The notes beneath the pieces are model-generated. The model worked only from the letters and a program-made list of their open reading frames with translations, had not been told where the DNA came from and ran no database searches. The position numbers and the translations under genes were made by a program. Positions 32,816 through 43,802 of a DNA stretch of 64,000 bases are shown here, in pieces. Source of the stretch: Pollenia angustigena (lineage: Eukaryota; Arthropoda; Insecta; Diptera; Polleniidae); the NCBI GenBank assembly GCA_930367215.1, contig OV884059.1:73937393-74001392 (forward strand). Reading direction: 5' to 3'. Every line of letters starts with the position of its first letter. The first letter of the stretch is position 1.

Positions 32816-33742
32816 GGTCTGTCTGGGTACTTTTCCAGTAGCAAATACTCAGTAAATTTTTTTGGGAGAGTAAGACCAATATTACTCTATCGGCTGAAAA
32901 AATCTAAAAAAGTACGAAGACAGTATCCAGTGAAATTTTGCAAGAAAACAGCTGATCGGTGTGTTAACAATTGAAATAACAAAGCAAAAGAATTTAAGCA
33001 TATGTTTACGCAAAATTGAATTCTCGGGGTAAATTCAAAAATTATTAATTAAAGTGAACCTTAAAAAGTTTTGTAAATTAAAAAACTTGTTTATTACACT
33101 GTTATTAGTTTGGTAAATTTAATTTCTTCTTAGTTTTTAGTTTTATTTGTCGGGTTTCTTATAAAATTCTTTTGCTTACATTGCCAAACATAGTGCCGGC
33201 TTACAATGGAAAAAAAGAATGAAATACCCAATACAGTGCCCTCCAACAGCTTGACAACGGAGAAAAATAATTTGGATGTGAAGTGCTCGCCAGGAACGCA
33301 ATTCCAAATACTCGCCTCTTCAATTGCAAAGTTTGTCCCACAAAGTTCTGCTGGTTCTATCGGTTCTGCCATCTCCACTCCACTTACGCAACGGTCGCAC
33401 TGTATATTTGGATTTTTCTAGCATGAAGTAAAATGTTTTGTTTATTATAATTTATTATAAACGTTAAAAATCAACACAATTCTAACTACTTACCTCTGCC
33501 ATTGTTAAATTTAAATTTTTATATTCATTTCACAAAAACTATTTGATTCAAACAGCTGTTCAAACTATTTGCAAAATCTTGCAAGCGGAAATTTCTCCAG
33601 TAACATTTTGCAAGTTCTCTAACTTCCAACTGTCAAAAAATTCTCTTTTTGGCTCTCTCGCTGCAAGAGATATGGAGTACGCAGACAACATTTTGCAAGA
33701 TTTTGCAACATTTTGCGCAAAATATGTGTACGCAGACAGACC
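32816..33742. mobile_element. Nested TIR element with TA duplication and mini-gene (left arm)
   Basis: Ends are GGTCTGTCTGGGTAC and, reversed, GGTCTGTCTGCGTAC, with TA on both sides. AACAGCTG occurs inside both ends, and several TTTTGCAA motifs recur near both ends as an extended imperfect inverted repeat. A candidate spliced ORF (start at 33502 on the minus strand) lies in the middle; it is better preserved in the right arm at 35605-35905. In this arm the run of seven T in the coding strand shifts the C-terminal frame. Confidence 0.65.
33180..33502 (-). pseudogene. Left-arm copy of the candidate two-exon mini-gene
   Basis: Same sequence as 35605-35905 in the opposite orientation: ATGGCAGAG followed by a GTAAGT donor, an intron of 94 bp, then an exon reading CDRCVSGVEMAEPIEPAELC. 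A homopolymer of seven T instead of six (at 33210) changes the C-terminal residues from FFFPL-stop to a longer tail that ends at 33130. One of the two versions is likely altered; which is ancestral is unknown. Confidence 0.3.
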
Positions 33743-34468
33743 TAATATAAATATTAAATCATTAACATTTTTTTGGTACCTTTTCTGCACAACGGTCACC
33801 ATTTGAACATTTTTGATTCCCATCACTGTGTGTTTTGTTTTATGTATACCATTGCTTTTTGTTTATGTATGAGAAAACATATGAAACGTTTTTAAACGTT
33901 CTTTAAGTGCACCAACGTGCTTACAGTACGGTGCGGTACATTACGGGTACAGCAACGTTCGCCTAACTGAGCCTTTAGAGGGTGTCTACACAACGTTAAA
34001 GTTAACTGCATCATCTAGGATATCTTTAAATGAGATTGCAAGCCTGAAGTACCAAACATTGGTACTTTTTTTCAATGTTTTTATACCCACACCACAATAG
34101 TGGAGAGGGCATTATGCATTAGTGCTGATGTGTGTAACACCTTGAAATATTGGTACTAGACCCACCTTAAAGTGCACCGATCGACGCCGAATTCACTTTC
34201 TGAGTCGAACTAGCGATATCCGTCCGGCTGGCTGGCTGGCTGGCTGGCTGTCCATGTAACCTTGTGCGCAAAGTACAGGTCGCAATTTTGGTGATAATTA
34301 GCTAAATTTGCGACATAGGTTCTAATTGGCACAAGGACCAAGCCTATTGAGAATGGGCCGAATTGTAGGACCACGAGGGAAGATAGGGGGAAATTTCTTC
34401 CTCTCAGAAACTATTAAACCGATTTTAATGAAATTTAAAACATACATAAAACCATATTTATATGGACA

Positions 34469-34643
34469 CAAAATGTATACATTTTTAAAAAAAATCGGAC
34501 CACGAGGGGAGATAGGGGCAATTTCTGCCCCTCAAACCGATTTTAATCAAATTTAAAACATAGATAGATACATATCTATAGGGACACATTAGCTATACAG
34601 TTTTTAAAAAATAGGACCACAAGGGGAGGCAGGGGGCAATTTC
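34469..34643. other. 175-bp spacer between the arms
   Basis: Unique spacer of the palindrome. It consists of two CCACGAGGGGAGATAGGGGC / CCACAAGGGGAGGCAGGGGG units of the interspersed repeat. Position 34644-34645 (TG) is shared by both templates at the junction, a 2-bp microhomology. Confidence 0.9.
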
Positions 34644-34645
34644 TG
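34558..34645 (+). repeat. 88-bp direct repeat, inner copy
   Basis: Identical to 43524-43611. It runs from ACATAGATAGATACATATCT to GGGGGCAATTTCTG. In this copy the sequence then turns into the inverted arm; in the outer copy it continues into the ordinary repeat. Confidence 0.95.
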
Positions 34646-35373
34646 TCCATATAAATATGGTTCTATGTATGTTTTAAATTTCATTAAAATCGGTTTAGTA
34701 GTTTCTGAGAGGAAGAAATTTCCCCCTATCTTCCCTCGTGGTCCTACAATTCGGCCCATTCTCAATAGGCTTGGTCCTTGTGCCAATTAGAACCTATGTC
34801 GCAAATTTAGCTAATTATCACCAAAATTGCGACCTGTACTTTGCGCACAAGGTTACATGGACAGCCAGCCAGCCAGCCAGCCAGCCAGCCGGACGGATAT
34901 CGCTAGTTCGACTCAGAAAGTGAATTCGGCGTCGATCGGTGCACTTTAAGGTGGGTCTAGTACCAATATTTCAAGGTGTTACACACATCAGCACTAATGC
35001 ATAATGCCCTCTCCACTATTGTGGTGTGGGTATAAAAACATTGAAAAAAAGTACCAATGTTTGGTACTTCAGGCTTGCAATCTCATTTAAAGATATCCTA
35101 GATGATGCAGTTAACTTTAACGTTGTGTAGACACCCTCTAAAGGCTCAGTTAGGCGAACGTTGCTGTACCCGTAATGTACCGCACCGTACTGTAAGCACG
35201 TTGGTGCACTTAAAGAACGTTTAAAAACGTTTCATATGTTTTCTCATACATAAACAAAAAGCAATGGTATACATAAAACAAAACACACAGTGATGGGAAT
35301 CAAAAATGTTCAAATGGTGACCGTTGTGCAGAAAAGGTACCAAAAAAATGTTAATGATTTAATATTTATATTA

Positions 35374-36290
35374 GGTCTGTCTGCGTACACATATTTTGCG
35401 CAAAATGTTGCAAAATCTTGCAAAATGTTGTCTGCGTACTCCATATCTCTTGCAGCGAGAGAGCCAAAAAGAGAATTTTTTGACAGTTGGAAGTTGCAAA
35501 ATGTTACTGGAGAAATTTCCGCTTGCAAGATTTTGCAAATAGTTTGAACAGCTGTTTGAATCAAATAGTTTTTGTGAAATGAATATAAAAATTTAAATTT
35601 AACAATGGCAGAGGTAAGTAGTTAGAATTGTGTTGATTTTTAACGTTTATAATAAATTATAATAAACAAAACATTTTACTTCATGCTAGAAAAATCCAAA
35701 TATACAGTGCGACCGTTGCGTAAGTGGAGTGGAGATGGCAGAACCGATAGAACCAGCAGAACTTTGTGGGACAAACTTTGCAATTGAAGAGGCGAGTATT
35801 TGGAATTGCGTTCCTGGCGAGCACTTCACATCCAAATTATTTTTCTCCGTTGTCAAGCTGTTGGAGGGCACTGTATTGGGTATTTCATTCTTTTTTCCAT
35901 TGTAAGCCGGCACTATGTTTGGCAATGTAAGCAAAAGAATTTTATAAGAAACCCGACAAATAAAACTAAAAACTAAGAAGAAATTAAATTTACCAAACTA
36001 ATAACAGTGTAATAAACAAGTTTTTTAATTTACAAAACTTTTTAAGGTTCACTTTAATTAATAATTTTTGAATTTACCCCGAGAATTCAATTTTGCGTAA
36101 ACATATGCTTAAATTCTTTTGCTTTGTTATTTCAATTGTTAACACACCGATCAGCTGTTTTCTTGCAAAATTTCACTGGATACTGTCTTCGTACTTTTTT
36201 AGATTTTTTCAGCCGATAGAGTAATATTGGTCTTACTCTCCCAAAAAAATTTACTGAGTATTTGCTACTGGAAAAGTACCCAGACAGACC
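35374..36290. mobile_element. Nested TIR element with mini-gene (right arm copy)
   Basis: Ends GGTCTGTCTGCGTAC and GTACCCAGACAGACC. Counterpart of 32816-33742. The 9-bp segment missing near 35493 (between TTGGAAGT and TGCAAAATG) is one of the clearest differences between the arms. Confidence 0.65.
35605..35905 (+). CDS. Candidate two-exon mini-gene inside a TIR element
   Basis: Exon 1 is ATG GCA GAG (35605-35613) followed directly by the donor GTAAGT. A 94-bp intron, within the usual size range for flies, ends TATACAG at 35707. Exon 2 (35708-35905) continues in frame as CDRCVSGVEMAEPIEPAELC and then GTNFAIEEASIWNCVPGEHF, ending SFFFPL and a stop; total 68 codons. The stretch is less AT-rich than its surroundings and reads in balanced codons. 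Just before the stop TT-GTAAGC could be another donor, so the gene may have further exons. I do not recognise the protein. It may be a host-gene fragment captured by the element. The acceptor lacks a good pyrimidine tract, which lowers confidence. Confidence 0.35.
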
Positions 36291-36418
36291 TATTATAGAA
36301 TCTATAATATAGATTTACAATAAATTAATTTTTATTTTAGCATATATAAATTTTTAGCATACATATATTGTAAATGTGCATACACCAAACAAGGTTTTGG
36401 TACCATTTAAAGTCTTTT

Positions 36419-38150
36419 ATATGGGCATTTCCACCGAAAGGTCCACCGCAACAAAAAAGTTTTAAGTTCTTGAAAAGACTTTGTTTTATCATATTTTAAC
36501 AGGAAAACAATCAAATTTAATAAAAGTAAAAAAATTTTATATTTATTTATAACCCATTTCAAGATTTATGAATGCAAAGTGGAACAAGTGCAACTTTTCT
36601 TATTTGGATATTTCTATTGTACGTTTTGCTATGATAACAGTTCTTTAGAGAGACATTATGCATTGACTTTTTCTCTCTAAAACCTTTCGGAAGGTACAAA
36701 GAGTCAAAATAGAATGCACAAGAAACTATGCGATTGCAAATAACTGTAATTTTTTTCTTTGTATTATCTCATATTTCGATGTCATGTGCGACATTGAAAA
36801 ACATCATTTTCTATCAATGCGTCGAAAGTAAAAGTAGAAAGCTCATCAAATTACCAGGCCAAACAGAGATTTTTTATAATATTAAAATAAAAAAAAAAAT
36901 TCTGTAAAATAGCAAGATTTGTGATCTTGGTACTTATATAAAGTTTTTCACGTGCGACATCGTAAGTGTGAAAATTAATAATTTGAAAATAATTTTTTAT
37001 ATATGTAAATGATTTTTTTATGTTAATATATACATTTCAATCATTTAAATATAGATGAGCAAAAAAAAGCACTAAATTCAAAAAAAAAACCATATTCTAG
37101 CCATTAGCAGTGATATACGATATGATGAGATTAGACTTTAAATGACGATGCAATATATGTATATAAAACAAAAAGGGTTGTAATGTACGGCGTGGCAAAA
37201 ACAATTTTTTTAAAGTTTTTCAAACTTAATAAATATACCTTTTATTTTAGGGCGTGACTGATGAAAATATTATTGCTCGTATTGGCTTCTACCTGATTTA
37301 ATGTAGTATGTGTGTGAAAAAGAAAAAAAAGGGGCTTAATTTGTATGCGTGTAATAAAAGTGGGCATATTAAAATCTATACATACGTAGTTTTAGAAGGA
37401 CTTTCTTGGCACGTAAAAAAAATTGGACATTTGGCGGAAGGATACGAGATGGCATAAGTGGCGCCCACAATTTGCGGTCGGATTAAAAAATCACTAAATA
37501 CAAAAATTAAGCCACTATCAAGCCATGAAAAACGATATGCAATATGATGAAATCGGACTTTAAATGGCAGCGCTAAATATAAAAAACCAAAAGGGCTGTA
37601 TTTTGGGGCGTGGCAAAAAAAAAGTTTCCTGTTTTAGAAACTTCATTGACATATCTTTCATTCTAGGGGGTGACTGGCACAACTTTTTTTTTTTGTATGG
37701 AGGTCGACCCGGTCTAATCAACATGTATGTATATCATGATGGAAAAAAATGTCATGTGCGACAGATCACGTGCGACAGCGATTAAAGCTAAATAAAAAAA
37801 AAGCATACATTATCTTTATTTAAAATGACAGCCATATTTAAGAGATATGAGTGCATAACATTTTACAATTTTTTGCATTCAAATATTGCCTCAGGTTTCG
37901 CAGAAATCGGCATTCGAAAAAATGGCCACAAAAACCACTTCTGTTTTCGTCACGTGCAAATGCCTTGTTTTTTTTGCAATTTTCTTGAAAACGAAACAAT
38001 TTATCAAAATGAACAATAGCACCAATTATAGGGCTAATTAAAAGCTATAACTTGAATCTATTGCCAAAATAAATATACGTTTTATTTTGACTTTTTTTTA
38101 ATTTTAAATGTGTACGATGGTCACGTTCGACATGATGGAAATGCCCATAT
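36419..38150. mobile_element. Nested TIR element with GTCGCACGTGAC motifs (right arm copy)
   Basis: Counterpart of 30957-32687, bounded by ATATGGGCATTTCCA and TGGAAATGCCCATAT. The motif copies are retained. Confidence 0.65.
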
Positions 38151-39830
38151 GTTTCACATTTCCATTGTATGTGTATATGCATTTGTTTATTTTAAACATC
38201 TAATTATATGTATATTTGTATATTTGGAAATATGTTGAATTGTAAGTTGTTTTGTCGCAATTCCATAGATATACTGAAAAAAGTACCAAAAAAAGAGCAA
38301 AATTACCCACATTCAATGTAACATACAAGTCGCCCATCACTGTCTTACAAATTTCACGTAACAATGGCATGAAATTCTATTTTATACAGTTTGGTACGTT
38401 GCAACTACGGTACATTGCATTTCAGTAAGCTTTTGTATGGGTTTTCATATAACAAAAAGTGAACAGCTGATGGATACAGTACAGATACGGTACAGCAACG
38501 TTCGCCTAACTGAGCCTTAAGGCTGCGATGACAGCACTGCTATACGAGACATGGTAGTTTTTAGTCTGCTTCATAGCAGAGATTTTCTACTGCTAAACGT
38601 TTTAATCATCCGACTGACGAAAAAGTACTTTTAATCAGCGTTTAAAAAACTGCAGTCAAAGTAGAATAACTTCCACTTCTTCATTTGTCATTGGCCAAAA
38701 AAAAGCTATTGCTTTTACTTCTGATTCATTAAATGTAAACATTTGATGTCAAACCAACTCAAAAATCGAAAAGTTGTGCACAAAGTTTAATAAACAAAAA
38801 CTAAAAGCAACAGTTTGTCTTCTGTGACTGCAGTTTTTTAAACGTTGCTTTTAACGAGAAGAGAACACTTCCCACAGCAGAGCAGCAGTTATATAAAATG
38901 CCCCAAAAAGTCTTGTGGATCATAATAATCCAACTCGCTAAAGATTCCTGCTTTTTAGAAAGGATTTTGCCGGACTTGCTTCGACCACTTATTGGAGCCA
39001 CTCAATTTAACCACAAATCAGAAAGAGATAATAGTTAAGCGATAAGATCAACCGAAAGTCATTTCCGCATAATCAATATCGCAGAAAGCTTTTAAGCTCA
39101 CCCAGCATTTAACGAGGTCTCACGCTGTTCATCGCACTCCACCAAACAACTCCGGAGAAAAGAATGTGCTCAACCAAGCTTTGAAGATTTTATTAAGATT
39201 TTGTCCTTAGTATTTACGAACAAATACTTTCCATGTGTAAACGGTGTCAACAGTCTTATCGACTCCAACACGATAATTCAGCCTGCAAGCTAACAACAAG
39301 GTCACTAGTTACTTTGCACTATCAGAGTTACTCATTTTAGTCGCGTTTAATTTGGGAAGTTCGATTTTTCAATCGAAGAGTACTAAGTCTGCTTTTAGAG
39401 CTTTAAGCCAAGATCACGAGAAGTGTTGGGTGGTTTTTTATTTTTTCGCTTTATTATTAATTAAATATTTAACACAGAAACGCCAATTATCGTGGTCCAC
39501 TAAACATTTCTTTTTAGCTGTACTTAAATCAAACCAAAGCGGTATTAATATTACAGCAAGTACGGATTTTCTCAATTCAAGAAAAAAATGCTTGATTCAA
39601 GTTTCAAGTTTAACTTGACGTTTTTAATGCTTGGTCTGTACTTAAAATAATCCGAAAACGGGATTTACTTTAGTAAAAGTGTGATAAAATGAATCTCCAA
39701 ATCAGCCTGATTTATGAATTTAAAAGTCTTGAAATTATATATTTTTTCATACTTTTTGCTTTATAAACCAAAGCAGAGCAGCAGTGAGAAGAAAGAAAAT
39801 CTAATCATTTACCCTAGGAGCCAGAGAGAG

Positions 39831-40332
39831 GCAGAGAAATACAGGGTGTCTGGTGGCAAATTTATATTTTTCAATACGATTATTTCAAAAAGTAAGAAAC
39901 GGTTCGGAGGGAGGGTGAAGCCGTTGAAATTATCGATTGTGCGGATTTGCCAGCAACGATGTCGCAGTGGCCGAGTGAGCATCGCGCGTTTGATGTGGAG
40001 ACATTTTTAAGAGCAATGATTCAACATGCAAAACTGCCATTACTGGTCTCCAAGAACCCGCAAACCTCGATTGAAACATCAAAACCATTGCATTGGCCCA
40101 GGGTAACTGTTTGGTGTGCCTTATCTACGCATGAGAAATTTGAACCATTTTTTTTTTCGAAAATTCTCGAAAAACAAGGCTCCGTTTTGAACAATCTGTT
40201 CAAGACGACGGAAGACACATGAATGACATACTCTTTAAAGAATAAAATCCGCATTTCCATTCTATCGTTCAATGCTCTAAATAAAACTTTGTGTCAATTA
40301 TTACGTTTTTTATTTAGGTTTGTATTGATGTA
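39831..40332 (+). pseudogene. Internally deleted Tc1/mariner-type transposase (right arm copy)
   Basis: Same remnant as 28775-29276, here on the plus strand with the 91-codon frame at 39947-40222 (MSQWPSEHRAFDVETFLRA, then PLHWPRVTVWCAL). No difference from the left copy was noticed. Confidence 0.7.
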
Positions 40333-40581
40333 TTGGTTCACAGAAGAACTCTGAATTATAAGTGTTCGTCCTCATTCTTGTCTGAAAATAATGTTGACAA
40401 ATTGAATTCGGGTATTTTTCCTTCTATTTATTTTATTTTTTAAATATGTTCTATGTCTATACAAAACAACCAAATCGTTTTTATTAACTGTTGTAGTTTT
40501 GTTGTTATTTTTACAACAAACTTTTACATACACAAGTATACACGCATATAAAACGCAATTCTGAGTGATGAGACTTATAAG

Positions 40582-40978
40582 CAGTGTTCGAAAATAAACA
40601 GAGCATTATTTAGCGTTAGTCTCACAAACCCAGGAACGATATTTATTTTTTTAGTGTTAATGTAGACGAACACAACCCTTAATACCGTTTGTAGCTGGTT
40701 TCAAGAGCCGAACAGCAACAGAAACGAACAAACATTAATGAGCTGAACCGAACACAATGAAGTTTGTGGTTTAAAAAAAAACCGAACGGAATTAAATGTT
40801 CTCATCTTTTGTTGAGTTGAATAGGAACAGTTTTATTTTTGTGTTCGAAAGATGACGAACAGGGAAACGTTATTTTTTTAATTGTTTTCTACACAAACAC
40901 TATTAGCGTTTGTGTTTTCCACAAATCTACCGAACCGAACACTAAGGAGCGATATTCAGTGTTTATTTTCGAACACTG
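40582..40978. mobile_element. hAT MITE with CTTATAAG duplication (right arm copy)
   Basis: Identical in length (397 bp) and TIRs to 26409-26805; CTTATAAG at 40574-40581 and 40979-40986. Between 40549 and 40556 the arm has the uninterrupted site where the left arm carries the LINE. Confidence 0.92.
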
Positions 40979-41515
40979 CTTATAAGTTCTCGGAGAATAA
41001 TATGCTTACTTTGTAATTTATTTCGTAACTAAGTTAACAAATTTTTGGTTCAAGCTTTTTTGACTTGATTAAAGAACTTTTAACTTACATATGTTAAGAA
41101 ATTTCAGGATTAGTTTTCGAAAGCACTCATACCACTTTCGGTTGTTTTAAGTACTTTTTCGTGTTGTTAGAACTTAAACATGGTGCAGCAACCGAACAAC
41201 CCGAATAAAGCTCAAAATTATAAGAAAATACTCAGAAGCCATCTGTTAGGCCGTAGATATATTGTCCTGACTTTAAAACTGTTCGTCTATTATTTCAAAA
41301 CGGTACGATAGGATGGATGTTATGATTACTGACTGTGGCTTATAAAATTCGTTTTCCGTACTGTTAAAATTGAATAAAAATATAGTTATTTTACGAATAA
41401 TTTTATTTTTCAACATTTATGTTTGTTATTAGAAAAACAAACTACCAAAAAATAATGTTTTTCCGTATTTATTTTGCTATGTAGTTTGATTTTTGTCGGT
41501 TAAAATATATTTTTA

Positions 41516-41635
41516 GGGCCATTATTACAAGTTAGCTAAAGTTAAGATTAAATTGACAGATAATAATGTGTTATCTGTCAAAAAGCGTCTGTTAACTGTC
41601 GGATAACAGCTAACGCCAAGTTATAATAATGGCCC
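41516..41635. mobile_element. PIF/Harbinger-like MITE (right arm copy)
   Basis: Counterpart of 25752-25871, with GGGCC tips and the TTA/TAA trinucleotide flanking it. Confidence 0.8.
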
Positions 41636-41699
41636 TTAAAAGTAAAAACTATTAAATTTTAACGAATATGCTGTTCAATAAATAAAATATTAAAAAATG

Positions 41700-43515
41700 A
41701 ATTTTATACTTTATTAAATTATTAAAGCTTAAGGTCACTTTTTTAAAAAATGAATTAAAATGTTTTTATTCGATATTTCGATTTCCGTTGGAAATCTTCT
41801 TCAGGAAATTTTTTTAAAATAAAATAAAACTTGACAATAAATGGAAAAATACAATATGGAAAAATAAATTTTAAAATTTCAAAAAACAAAAGTATCATAA
41901 TAAATTTAAAATTCCATTCTACAAACTTTAAATAAAAAGACAAACAAACAAAAAAGGAAAACAAAATTTTAAATTTATTCAAAGCCTAAAACCTATTTGA
42001 ATGTCCCTTTCCGTCAATAATAAGCTATGCCATCTGAAATTTATTTTATAAACAATCAAGGACAAATGCCTATTTATAATTATCCCTTACATCAACCTAC
42101 ATATTTTTATTCAATAAATGTCTATAAATCTGAGCTAAGCCCTCAGTATCTTTTATAAAATTAATCCTTTTCTCAAATGGAACACAGAAAAAATTATTGC
42201 CGAATTATTTTTAAACAAACGCTTGTTTGAAAATTTTTTTAATTTCTACAAATTTTTTTACTGATTCAATTAAAATTTTTGTTTGATTTTTATTTTACCA
42301 ACAAAAATGTTGACAACCATTCAAAAATATAATACACGCGTTATTGGTTTCAAGTTTTCATAATTTTGTATGAAATATTTAACGCTTTTTAATGTTGCCG
42401 TCTTTCTGCATTTTTTTATTTGATCGTAAGCAACACTTCCTAATGTGAAATATAAGAACTACAACAAAAAACACATACAGTCTATTTTTGGACACTTTAA
42501 AAAAGTACAACAGTAAGAAAGATGAAGAGGTTTGAAGTAAAAAAAAAAAAAAAAAAAAAAATAGCAGGTAAAAAAACGTTTCACTCTTTTTAAACAACAG
42601 AAACAACAATAACAACATTATAAGAAACAAAATAAATTTTTGGTTGGTTTCAAAGTTGGTTAAAAAAAAAACAAAATCCCGTATTCAATTTTTCAAACTG
42701 TTTGCTTAAATACATCAAATACAAAAATAGAATGATGACGAAAAACATATCGAGTCGGTCTGCCGCCGTTTTTGGTTGCATTTCTTCTTCTTTAGCAAAG
42801 GAAAGGATACAGCAACAGTGAGTGATGACGAAAAACATTGTGTGTATAAAAAAAGACTTCGTTCAAAAATTATTCCAACAAAAAAATGTGTCTCAAAGCC
42901 AGCCAGCCGCTCTGCTCTCTCTGCCTTTATCTTCTAATACAGTGCATGCTTGTGTGCGCATCATTGCTTGTGCAAAAAGCTTTTTTTTTTTGATTTTGAA
43001 ATTTAGTATATGAATTTCAGTAAACTTTTTGTTTGATTCAATTAAATTATTTGTTTGAAAAAATCAGTGTTTTTTTTCAATAAACAAAATGCAAATAAAT
43101 TGTTTGAATATGCGAATTTGTTTATAGGACCGATTTCAGACAAAAAATTTTTTGATTCTACAAATTTTTTTTTTTGACTTTCCGTATTCAAAATTGATGT
43201 GTTTTCAAAATCAGGATAATGATTAAAATCCCTACAATGAGTTGATAACGCCGTTCCATGGGCTGAATTATAATTCCTAATCTAATTTTCAGTTTTGTCC
43301 CAGTTGTTCCTACATATATTTTCCTACATTGTTCATTATCATTGCCACCACAATGAATCTTATAAACTAAATTCGATCTATCTGACTTTAGTAATCTATC
43401 CTTAGTTTTTGTGAATAATCTCCCTACATTATTAATCACCTTATGTGCCATTCTGTATTTCCCTTTATCATATATATTCGAGTTTTCTAATCTTTCTGAA
43501 AACCCAGGTACATAA
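41700..43515 (-). pseudogene. Truncated Penelope-like element (right arm copy)
   Basis: Minus-strand copy of 23879-25690. It has the hammerhead-like terminal region (CTGAAGA motif at 41798-41804 on the minus strand), the 1-kb insertion and the GIY-YIG part (frame 43188-43451, LVYKIHCGG...YVGTTGTKLKIRL). The RT half is absent because the duplicated segment begins within the ORF. A poly-A run near 42540 is longer than its left counterpart (23 against 14). Confidence 0.85.
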
Positions 43516-43523
43516 AATAAGGT

Positions 43524-43611
43524 ACATAGATAGATACATATCTATAGGGACACATTAGCTATACAGTTTTTAAAAAATAGGACCACAAGGGGAGGCAGGG
43601 GGCAATTTCTG
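43524..43611 (+). repeat. 88-bp direct repeat, outer copy
   Basis: Identical to 34558-34645. Between the end of the right arm (43515) and this copy are eight bases AATAAGGT, which repeat part of the neighbouring GGTACATAA and look like a small templated filler. Confidence 0.95.
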
Positions 43612-43763
43612 CCTCTCGCAAACTTTCAAACCGATTTTCATGAAGTTTATAAACATAGATAAAACCATATTTACATGGCCACATAAGTATGATGTGTGTT
43701 TAAATACTGTGGTGTAGGGTATGATATGGTCGAGCTTGACCGACTATACTTTCATACTTGTTT
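43612..43763 (+). repeat. 3' part of the split fly interspersed repeat
   Basis: Continues GCCTCTCGCAAACTTTCAAA, ACCGATTTTCATGAAGTTTA and ends AAATACTGTGGTGTAGGGTA, TGGTCGAGCTTGACCGACTA. It completes the copy that starts at 34081. Confidence 0.85.
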
Positions 43764-43802
43764 TCTCTGTATTAGGCCCCTGTTAAAAATTATTTATTTA
43801 TT

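Larger units (their letters stand above)
30590..33974. mobile_element. 3.4-kb PIF/Harbinger-like element, TTA duplication (left arm)
   Basis: 29-bp perfect TIRs start AGGCTCAGTTAGGCGAACGT. TTA flanks both ends (30587-30589 and 33975-33977). Beyond the TIRs, GTACCG/CGGTAC phrases recur near both ends. No transposase is recognisable. The element carries two inner TIR elements (30957-32687 and 32816-33742), so its native content may be only a few hundred bp. TSD size supports PIF/Harbinger. Confidence 0.8.
23879..34468 (+). repeat. Left arm of a large inverted duplication
   Basis: Reading this arm forward gives the reverse complement of 34644-43515, base for base except for a few changes. The arm is 10590 bp here and 8872 bp on the right; the difference is almost entirely the 1720-bp LINE insertion at 26840-28559. 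The arm starts inside the Penelope-like ORF and ends inside a fly interspersed repeat. Differences I could see: a 9-bp segment near 33613 present only here, a T/A run near 24835 (shorter here), A7 versus A6 at 33210, and single-base changes such as near 31050, 31607, 31779, 34410 and 34449. Confidence 0.97.
34081..34645 (+). repeat. Fly interspersed repeat, 5' part, at the centre of the inverted duplication
   Basis: Starts TTATACCCACACCACAATAG and contains a GGCT microsatellite (34229-34252), GTACAGGTCGCAATTTTG, GACCAAGCCTATTGAGAATG and the CCGATTTTAATGAAATTTAA unit. Its natural 3' continuation is found at 43612-43763, after the inverted segment and the 88-bp repeat. The same repeat is complete at 43803-44523. 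Positions up to 34468 belong to the left arm and the rest is the spacer. Confidence 0.85.
35142..38517. mobile_element. PIF/Harbinger-like element (right arm copy)
   Basis: Same 29-bp TIRs as 30590-33974, flanked by TAA (35139-35141, 38518-38520), the reverse complement of TTA. It is 9 bp shorter because of the deletion near 35493. Inner elements lie at 36419-38150 and 35374-36290. Confidence 0.8.
34644..43515 (-). repeat. Right arm of the large inverted duplication
   Basis: Reverse complement of 23879-34468 without the LINE at 26840-28559. It ends at 43515 with ...CCAGGTACATAA inside the Penelope ORF. Contents in order: interspersed repeat 34646-35030, PIF-like element 35142-38517 with its two nested elements, Tc1-type transposase remnant 39830-40330, hAT MITE 40582-40978, PIF-like MITE 41516-41635, Penelope terminal repeat about 41700-42105 and truncated Penelope coding sequence to 43515. 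Confidence 0.97.

Noticed and set aside
34326..34786. Two convergent ORFs starting MAQGPSLLRMGRIVGPRGK
   Set aside because: Both are the same interspersed repeat read in the two arms of the palindrome.
23879..43515. Single foldback transposon with 9-10 kb TIRs
   Set aside because: The arm ends lie inside a Penelope ORF and an unrelated repeat, no target duplication surrounds the pair, and the 88-bp direct repeat is explained by template switching.
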